Of a stretch of DNA of 9,209 nucleotides, positions 1-5,276 are shown one piece after another. A program made the position numbers and the translations under genes. The notes below the pieces were generated by a model. It searched no databases. It was not told where the DNA came from and worked only from the letters and a program-made list of their open reading frames with translations. The stretch's first letter is position 1. Each line of letters opens with the position of its first letter. The stretch comes from Planctomycetota bacterium (GTDB lineage Bacteria > Planctomycetota > MHYJ01 > JACQXL01 > JAVHLO01), in the NCBI GenBank assembly GCA_031082105.1, contig JAVHLO010000114.1, positions 1 to 9,209 on the forward strand, read 5' to 3'.

Positions 1-1383
1 TCACTGCAGCTTGTCGCCTCTCTTTTTCTTGCCCTCCAGGTATGGCTTGAAGGTCGCGATGACGTGGTCATAGCCGGTGTCGTGACCCATGCCGGGGACC
101 ATCATGCGCTTGTAGTTTGGGTAACCGAGCTCCTTCAAGAGCTTCTCGGCCCAGTCCGTCTGCGGCTCGATGCCGGGCGAGCTCTTGTCGCCGAACGTGA
201 AATCCCGGTGCGGGTCCTTCTCGCCGGTGATGAGATGGACGGGGAAGTTGCGGTCCTCTTCTGTAAACTGTTCCTTGAGACTGCCGTAGCTGATCGCGCC
301 GAAGTTGGCGCACGAAGGCGCGGCTGCGTTCACGAGGTTCGGGTGTTTGAAAACCATCATGTATGTGACGTTCCCGCCGCCGGAGAACCCGGTCACGTAC
401 ACGCGGTTCTCCGCGTCGTAGTTCGCCTCGAGGTCCTTGAGGATCGCGAGCACGCCTTCCTCGTCCCAGTCGATCCGTTTGCCGTTCCCCTCCTCGATGA
501 CCTTGTCGGTGTAGAATTTCCGGTACTTCTCGACCATATCGCCCTCGATCTTGTTCGTGTTCGAGAACGTGCACGGCGAGACGATGATGAACGGGAGCTT
601 CCCCTGTTTTTCCTTGTAGCCCTTTGCGATCCCCTCGAAGTTGCTGCCCGCGCCGTCGACGCAGACGAGTACCGGCCATTTCTTGTCCTTTGCGCGCTTG
701 TATCCGCGCGGGAGCGAAAAGAAATACTTGATCGGGTGCGTCGGGACGCCCTTGAGTATGACTCGGTCGGCGGCGACATCGTCGAGGGCGGTCTTGAGCT
801 GCGCGGCGGTCTTTTCGGGCGGGTTGAGCGCGAGCGCGCCCTCGGTGATACGAGCGACGCGGTCGAAGTCCTTCTTTTTCGCCGACTCGGCGACCACCTT
901 GAGCGTCACTCCCCAGCGCGAATCGGAGGGGGCCAGCGCGAGGGCGGTGAGGAAATACCGGTCGAGCCGTTCGGCGACCTTTGCGTCCTTCTCCTTCGCG
1001 CCCGCCAGCATGAGCTGGTCGTAGCAGCCGGCGACGGTCTTGCCCGTCGAGGCGAGCTTCTTCTCCCATTCCTTCCTGTCCGCGTCGGAGGCGGCGTCCT
1101 CGCAGTCCGTTGCTTTCTCGACGAGTTTGTCGAGCCCCTTTGCCGTGGCGTCGGCGGCCTTTGCGCGGTCTGCGCAGAGGCGCGCCTCCGTGCCGAGCTT
1201 CTTCGCGACGCACCAATCGCCGAGCTTGACCCACTCACCGGCGATCTTCTTGAGCGAGGCCTGCTCGGACTGTTCGAACCGCGACGGCTTCTGCGCGTGG
1301 GCTCGGGCGGAGAAGAAAATAAGTGCCAGGGCCGCGATCGGAATCGCAAGCCGGCGCAACAGGACGGGGGAGGTGTGTCTCAT
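1..1383 (-). CDS. Secreted alpha/beta hydrolase, esterase / PHB-depolymerase-like, with helical N-terminal region
   Basis: A 460-residue protein, complete with its TGA stop at the window edge. The chosen start (ATG at 1383) puts a classic type I signal peptide at the N terminus: RR, a hydrophobic run, then ARAHA before Gln31. An in-frame ATG at 1428 would only add 15 residues ahead of it; neither start has a clear Shine-Dalgarno. Residues about 35-210 are charged, helical, Ala/Lys-rich and TPR-like, with four Cys (58, 70, 94, 120) that could form disulfides after export. Residues about 215-455 form the hydrolase: the nucleophile elbow GFSGG has Ser334, and Asp390 (GEKDPH) and His434 (GMGHD) are likely the other catalytic residues. 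Family knowledge suggests hydrolysis of a carboxylic ester outside the cytoplasm; the substrate cannot be read from the sequence. It lies 148 bp downstream of the kinase gene on the same strand. Fold assignment is firm, specificity unknown; a peptidase of the same fold is possible. Confidence 0.85.
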   Translation of the reverse strand: MRHTSPVLLRRLAIPIAALALIFFSARAHAQKPSRFEQSEQASLKKIAGEWVKLGDWCVAKKLGTEARLCADRAKAADATAKGLDKLVEKATDCEDAASDADRKEWEKKLASTGKTVAGCYDQLMLAGAKEKDAKVAERLDRYFLTALALAPSDSRWGVTLKVVAESAKKKDFDRVARITEGALALNPPEKTAAQLKTALDDVAADRVILKGVPTHPIKYFFSLPRGYKRAKDKKWPVLVCVDGAGSNFEGIAKGYKEKQGKLPFIIVSPCTFSNTNKIEGDMVEKYRKFYTDKVIEEGNGKRIDWDEEGVLAILKDLEANYDAENRVYVTGFSGGGNVTYMMVFKHPNLVNAAAPSCANFGAISYGSLKEQFTEEDRNFPVHLITGEKDPHRDFTFGDKSSPGIEPQTDWAEKLLKELGYPNYKRMMVPGMGHDTGYDHVIATFKPYLEGKKKRGDKLQ

Positions 1384-1434
1384 GGTTCTCAACCGGGTCG
1401 AAAGAGGACTACCGTGAAAACGGAACATCCGAGT

Positions 1435-1520
1435 GGATTTTGGAATTCAGATTCCAGCTGCCGGATGTCGGATCCCGGATCATGTTACTCCAAAATCCAA
1501 ACTCTAAAATCCAAAATCCG
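1435..1520. repeat. Degenerate 'ggattttgg / ccaaaatcc' interspersed repeat cluster in the kinase-hydrolase gap
   Basis: The 148-bp gap between the kinase stop and the hydrolase start holds ggattttgg at 1435-1443 and then a run of ccaaaatcc, ctaaaatcc and ccaaaatcc units from 1490 to 1519, in the opposite orientation. Between them lie three loosely repeated ccggat/tcggat/ccggatc words (about 1461-1479). The same unit, reading ggattt(c/t)gg, recurs at 5061-5088, so this is a dispersed family and not chance AT-rich sequence. AT content is well above the flanking genes. No rho-independent terminator with a T-tract is visible here for the kinase transcript. Confidence 0.6.
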
Positions 1521-1531
1521 TAGTCCGCGGC

Positions 1532-4500
1532 TTACCTTCCCCGCACGATATCCGCGCACGGGAGCACGAGCCGGAGGCCGTAGAAGGAGTCGACGCGCTC
1601 CGGCGTGTATCCGAACCGCTCGTTCGCCCTCGCGTGGTGGAGCCGGCCGTTCCACGTCCCTCCGCGCAAGGAACGCCAGTGCCGCCAGTTCTTGCCGGGG
1701 TCGTTCAGACACCATTCACGCACGTTGCCGGCGAGGTCACGCACACCGTAGGGTGATTCGTCAGTCGTGATAGCGCCGACATGGAGGAGCTTGTTGCCGT
1801 CCTCGAACGTGTCGTTCACGTTACAGAAACTCGGGTCTCCGTGGTTGCCGAACGGCCACAGGCGGCCATCGGCGCCGCGCGCCGCCTTTTCCCACTGTTC
1901 TTCAGTCGGCAGGAGGTAGAAGCGGCCGTCCTTCGCCGATCTCCATGCGCAGTACGCAAGCGCATCGATCCAGGATATGCCTGTGACCGGCCAGTCGGGC
2001 TGCCAGTCGAGCTTTGTCCCGCCGCCGACAAGCTGCCTCTCGCCGCGCGCCGGAATGTGGAACACGCCATGCGCGTCCGGCACCCAATTGTATGCCGAGG
2101 CTTCTCCTTCGCGCGGGGCGTGTTTCCTGGCGCTTTCCAGGTCGGACCGGGCCAGGTCGTTCAGAAACTCCAGGTACTCGGCACATGTAACGGGAAGTCG
2201 CGCGATCATGAAATCGCCGATGTCCACGACTACTCTTTCCATGTTGGCCTTACCGGCGCCGCCAAAGAAGAAGCTGCCGCCGGGCACTGGGACGAACTGC
2301 TCGGGACATTCCTCGGGCCTGTACATCGTAACCGTCTGTTCGATGTCGCGTTCGCGCGACACGAAGACCGGGCAGCGCACGGGAACATACCCCGGCTTCT
2401 GCAAGAGGAGGAGAAAGCTCCCCGGAGGGAGCGAGAACCGCTTCAGCGGCGTCCGGCCGAGGTAGTGACCCGAAGCGGTGGAGGGGGCGAGGATGACCTC
2501 GGACAGTTTCTTTCTCGTTGTTGTGCCCGAATGGCCGGCCCGCAAGCCGAGTTCGGACTTCGTCTTCTTTATTCCGTTGAGCGATGCGACCAGTTCCGAG
2601 GGGTGGCTCGGCATGAACAGGCGGTCGATCTCCTTGTACTCGAAGATCCACACGTCGACCCCTTCCAGTTCGTGGGCGTGACACGAGTCCCGGTGGCCGT
2701 ACCGGGGATGGCCCGTGAAATCGATGCGAGGAATATGGGATTCGAATTCCTTGGCAAAAACCTTGCTGCACCAATCGAACGGCACCATGTCGTCTTGGTG
2801 GAACACCGGACCCCACCTGCGCGCAGTCTCCGCGGCTGCCGCAGCGTGCTGTCGAGTTGCGCCCGATCTGGAACGCGTCCTGGTCTTCGCATTGCCGGCG
2901 GCGGGGGGCCTCGACGAAAGGGCATGGAGACAATCACAGTCGTACGTGATCGTGCGGAGGCCGAGCGTGCCCGGGCCCTGGAATCGGCTTTCGTACCATT
3001 CCCTGCCGTAGGTCATGAGCAGGCCGCGATAGTAGGCCGTGTCCATCTCGTCGCTCCGCTCCTCCGCGGCGATGTACCTGTCCCAGTACAACTCGCACAG
3101 CCCTTTCTTTGCATCCTTGCTCTCGGGTTCATGGCCGGCCGCTTCCATGAACTTGCCGATCGCTTCATTGAGACAGCGAATGACGGTGTGCTGTGCGGCC
3201 TTTGCCTGGTCCTCGATGGACCAGATTTTTCTCTTCTCCCTGAGCGGCATGAAACCCTTCAATTTTGTCGATTCGGTCTCCGCCTTCTCCCTGGCCTGGT
3301 TCCATTTTTTCTTCAGGCCGTGATACGCGCGGACCAGCAGCCGCCCTTCCGCTACGGCGGTTTCGGCAAGGGCGTGACGGCGCTCCCGCTCCTTTGCGCC
3401 CTCCAGGTAGAGTCGTATCTCGTCCGCGAGCGCGAGAACCGATCTGTACCGGTCTTTCTTCTTCCGGGCCAGGCATCGCATGCAGATCTGGTCGAGTTCG
3501 GGCGGGATCTCCCGCTTGATTAGCGCCTCGGGACATGAGGTGACCGGCTCGAGCCAGCCTGCCCCGTCGTCCTTCACCCCGCTCTTCGTTTCGAGCTTGC
3601 GCCCAAGGTTGCGATACCACTCGCGCTCCTCTTCGAGCCGCTTCGCAGGTGGAACCATGTCTTCGGCGATCACCTTGACAAGGATCTCCTTGCTGTCGGG
3701 ACCGTCGAACGGCGGGCAGGTTGTGAGTATCTCGTAGAGAATAGCGCCGAGCGAGTATACATCGGACTGCTCGTCGATCTCGGAAACCAGTCCGCGCGCC
3801 TGTTCCGGCGGCATGTACTGCGGTGTTCCGAATACCGCGCCGTCAAGGGTCTTTGTTCCGCTTTTCGAGAGATCCGACAATCGAGATTTTGAGGCCGCTC
3901 CAGGCTCCGCGGCGTTCACCCCGCGCGAAAGCGGGACCACGTGAATGTCGGTCTCCCCGCGCACCTTCGCGAGTCCCCAGTCCACGACGAGCACCTCGCC
4001 GAACTCGCCAACCATGATGTTGGAAGGCTTGAGGTCGCGGTGTATCACGCCCTGGCTGTGTGCGTAGGCGATCGCGTTGCAGACGTCGTGAAAGACCTCG
4101 ACGAACCTGCGCAAGGTCCACTTCTCCGCGTCGGCCTTGTCTCCGCCGATCGATGACTGGATCAACTCGCCGAGGTCCCGACCCTTCACGAGTTTCATCG
4201 CCATGTAGAACCGCTCGTGCGAAACGGGCTCGGGCTGTTCCATCCGCTTCGTCGAGCTTCTCTTGCGGGACTTTGTCTCCACCCCGTCGGGATGCTCCAT
4301 CATGCCGATGTCGTGGACGGGGATGATGTTCGGGTGCTCCAGCCGTCCGGTGATCACCGATTCGCGGTGGAACCTCTCGGTGAACCCCGGCGGCGCGTCA
4401 TGCCGGATGAACTTGATCGCCACGGGCCGGCCGATATCGGTGTCAAGCGCCATCAACACCGTGCCGAGCCCGCCCTCGCCGAGCTTCTGCTGCAGGTAGT

Positions 4501-4909
4501 ACTTGTCTTTCGGCGCGCGGCTCACGAAGACGGTCTGTGATTCAGATTGCCGGCGGCTTTCCGCGAGACTGTGCTTCACCGAGGCGAGCTCCGTCGGCGC
4601 GTGGTTTTGTGTCCCGGCGACGACGATCTCACGCAGGAGTTCGTCACGCAGGCCCGGGTCAATCTCGGTGGCGCGCAGTGCCTTGCTGGGGCTGTTGGAG
4701 TGCGAGCCGAGGTGGGCCCTCACCAGTGTATCGACCGCATCGGCCTGGCTGTCGTTGACAAATCCCCGCCCGCGGAGGAGATCCGGCAGACCGTGCGGAC
4801 GCGGGTCCTTCAACCACTCGTGGACGCACTCGGTGAGCTGGTTTTTGTTGATAAACCCGACGTTGAGTGCTAGTATCCCGAAGAGAATGTCAAGGTGCTT
4901 GTCCATCAT
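1532..4909 (-). CDS. Serine/threonine protein kinase fused to PEGA-like and FGE-sulfatase (SUMF1-like) domains
   Basis: An 1125-residue protein. The start (tandem ATGs at 4909/4906) is chosen because residues 1-60 (MDKHLDILFGILALN...) match the N-terminal domain I associate with planctomycete kinases. The long upstream open frame only translates repeats. Kinase domain about 137-505: glycine loop LGEGGLGTV (143-151), Lys166 in VAIK, Glu183, catalytic HRDLKPSN (290-297, Asp292), DWG instead of DFG (310-312), PPE (367-369), DVYSLG (383-388). All catalytic residues are present, so it should phosphorylate Ser/Thr. Then come a charged helical region (505-650), an odd low-complexity stretch (662-702), a PEGA-like region (about 742-866, with LPPGSFLLLLQKPGY) and an FGE-like domain (871-1119: FVPVPGGSF, LAGNVREW, RGGTW, GLRLV). 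The RGGTW motif is followed by NGRLHHAR with no cysteine, so formylglycine-generating activity is unlikely; a binding or sensing role is inferred. No transmembrane helix is seen. The partner and signal are unknown. Confidence 0.92.
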   Translation of the reverse strand: MMDKHLDILFGILALNVGFINKNQLTECVHEWLKDPRPHGLPDLLRGRGFVNDSQADAVDTLVRAHLGSHSNSPSKALRATEIDPGLRDELLREIVVAGTQNHAPTELASVKHSLAESRRQSESQTVFVSRAPKDKYYLQQKLGEGGLGTVLMALDTDIGRPVAIKFIRHDAPPGFTERFHRESVITGRLEHPNIIPVHDIGMMEHPDGVETKSRKRSSTKRMEQPEPVSHERFYMAMKLVKGRDLGELIQSSIGGDKADAEKWTLRRFVEVFHDVCNAIAYAHSQGVIHRDLKPSNIMVGEFGEVLVVDWGLAKVRGETDIHVVPLSRGVNAAEPGAASKSRLSDLSKSGTKTLDGAVFGTPQYMPPEQARGLVSEIDEQSDVYSLGAILYEILTTCPPFDGPDSKEILVKVIAEDMVPPAKRLEEEREWYRNLGRKLETKSGVKDDGAGWLEPVTSCPEALIKREIPPELDQICMRCLARKKKDRYRSVLALADEIRLYLEGAKERERRHALAETAVAEGRLLVRAYHGLKKKWNQAREKAETESTKLKGFMPLREKRKIWSIEDQAKAAQHTVIRCLNEAIGKFMEAAGHEPESKDAKKGLCELYWDRYIAAEERSDEMDTAYYRGLLMTYGREWYESRFQGPGTLGLRTITYDCDCLHALSSRPPAAGNAKTRTRSRSGATRQHAAAAAETARRWGPVFHQDDMVPFDWCSKVFAKEFESHIPRIDFTGHPRYGHRDSCHAHELEGVDVWIFEYKEIDRLFMPSHPSELVASLNGIKKTKSELGLRAGHSGTTTRKKLSEVILAPSTASGHYLGRTPLKRFSLPPGSFLLLLQKPGYVPVRCPVFVSRERDIEQTVTMYRPEECPEQFVPVPGGSFFFGGAGKANMERVVVDIGDFMIARLPVTCAEYLEFLNDLARSDLESARKHAPREGEASAYNWVPDAHGVFHIPARGERQLVGGGTKLDWQPDWPVTGISWIDALAYCAWRSAKDGRFYLLPTEEQWEKAARGADGRLWPFGNHGDPSFCNVNDTFEDGNKLLHVGAITTDESPYGVRDLAGNVREWCLNDPGKNWRHWRSLRGGTWNGRLHHARANERFGYTPERVDSFYGLRLVLPCADIVRGR

Positions 4910-4942
4910 CGGCTCTCGCGGTACTGCATCACGGCCATGCCT

Positions 4943-4978
4943 GGCGAAAGTAGCACAGGCGTCCCGCCTGTGCCCGTC
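4943..4978 (+). repeat. 36-nt palindromic interspersed repeat, copy 1 (kinase leader)
   Basis: A perfect hairpin: arms gcacaggcg (4953-4961) and cgcctgtgc (4965-4973) around the loop tcc, with flanks ggcgaaagta on the left and ccgtc on the right. It matches 35 of 36 positions of a second copy at 6807-6842, the only difference being a/g in the left flank. Both copies lie in the same orientation. This copy sits between the kinase promoter and its start codon, so the kinase mRNA should carry the hairpin in its 5' leader. I recall similar palindromes, translated as TGVPPVPV or RRDACATF, in many planctomycete-like genomes. Confidence 0.85.
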
Positions 4979-4991
4979 GGTGCGATGAAAC

Positions 4992-5009
4992 CGCCGCACT
5001 TCTGCGGCG
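4992..5009 (-). promoter_or_regulatory. Second leader hairpin ahead of the kinase gene
   Basis: Perfect 7-bp arms cgccgca and tgcggcg enclose a 4-nt loop (cttc on the plus strand, gaag in the kinase-sense RNA). It begins within a few bases of the transcription start predicted from the promoter at 5047-5019, so the kinase transcript would open with this hairpin, followed about 20 nt later by the palindromic repeat. It could stabilise the 5' end or control translation, or it may only be part of another interspersed repeat. The fold is seen; the role is inferred. Confidence 0.45.
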
Positions 5010-5018
5010 TCGGAGGAG

Positions 5019-5047
5019 ATACTACTACTTTTCCGGCCGCGAGTCAA
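5019..5047 (-). promoter_or_regulatory. Predicted sigma70-type promoter of the kinase gene
   Basis: On the minus strand, TTGACT (5047-5042) and TAGTAT (5024-5019) are separated by exactly 17 nt. Each hexamer differs from the TTGACA/TATAAT consensus at one or two positions. It points toward the kinase, with transcription expected to start near 5012, giving a leader of about 100 nt before the ATG at 4909. The Shine-Dalgarno ahead of that ATG is weak (gcgagag). The lineage's sigma factor preference is unknown, so this is a sequence-based prediction. Confidence 0.55.
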
Positions 5048-5060
5048 GGCCGAGCCCTTA

Positions 5061-5090
5061 GGAATTTGGATTTCGGATTTTGGATTGGCA
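5061..5090 (+). repeat. 'ggatttcgg' short-period interspersed repeat, intergenic copy
   Basis: Successive near-copies of a 7-9 nt unit (ggaattt, ggatttc, ggatttt, ggattgg) sit in the divergent kinase/peptidase intergenic region. The unit is the same as in the cluster at 1435-1520. It lies just upstream of the predicted kinase -35 box and is AT-rich against a GC-rich background. Confidence 0.6.
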
Positions 5091-5150
5091 GGTGTTCTGC
5101 TGTCTTTGATGCTGTCTTCCGAATCCACGACACAACGGTTGTTCGTCACG

Positions 5151-5246
5151 GTGGAAACACGGATTTCACGGATTGGACGGATTTCACAGCCTCGCTGCCC
5201 CAGGGAGATCCGAGAGATCTGCGGAGTCCGTGGAATCCGCGTTCTC
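5151..5246. repeat. 'acacggatttcacggatt' inverted-repeat element
   Basis: The left arm (5151-5187) contains cacggatttcacggatt followed by a second ggacggatttcac unit, a roughly 10-nt periodic 'cggatttca' array. The right arm (5228-5246, ccgtggaatccgcgttctc) is the imperfect reverse complement of 5153-5171, matching 15 of 19 positions. The 56 nt between the arms hold further degenerate units (gatccgagagatctgcgg). The element fills most of the peptidase gene's upstream region, ending about 20 nt before its ribosome binding site. No peptidase promoter could be picked out with confidence; it may lie within or before this element. Confidence 0.65.
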
Positions 5247-5264
5247 TCCCTGTGGTGTACTGAT

Positions 5265-5269
5265 AGGAG
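5265..5269 (+). promoter_or_regulatory. Shine-Dalgarno of the M1-type peptidase gene
   Basis: AGGAG ends seven bases before the ATG at 5277. This fixes the start: the same frame is open back to an ATG at 5085, but that stretch only translates the repeats and has no signal peptide, while starting at 5277 gives a lipoprotein signal. Confidence 0.85.
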
Positions 5270-5276
5270 CCGCCAG

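Noticed and set aside
64..1770. A 568-codon open frame antisense to the hydrolase
   Set aside because: Its translation is Arg/Val/Leu-rich with no domain motifs, and the opposite frame has a signal peptide and catalytic triad. It is a codon-bias shadow.
1532..2299. Active formylglycine-generating enzyme
   Set aside because: The fold motifs are there, but the cysteine-bearing active-site segment after RGGTW has no cysteines, and no sulfatase gene is nearby.
1781..3523. A 580-codon open frame antisense to the kinase
   Set aside because: It overlaps clear kinase/FGE coding sequence; composition and lack of motifs mark it as a shadow.
4943..5246. CRISPR array
   Set aside because: Repeats are of different families, without regular spacers or a constant direct repeat, and no cas gene is present.
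5085..5276. 64-residue N-terminal extension of the peptidase
   Set aside because: It consists of translated repeats and lacks a ribosome binding site. AGGAG plus the lipoprotein signal fix the start at 5277.
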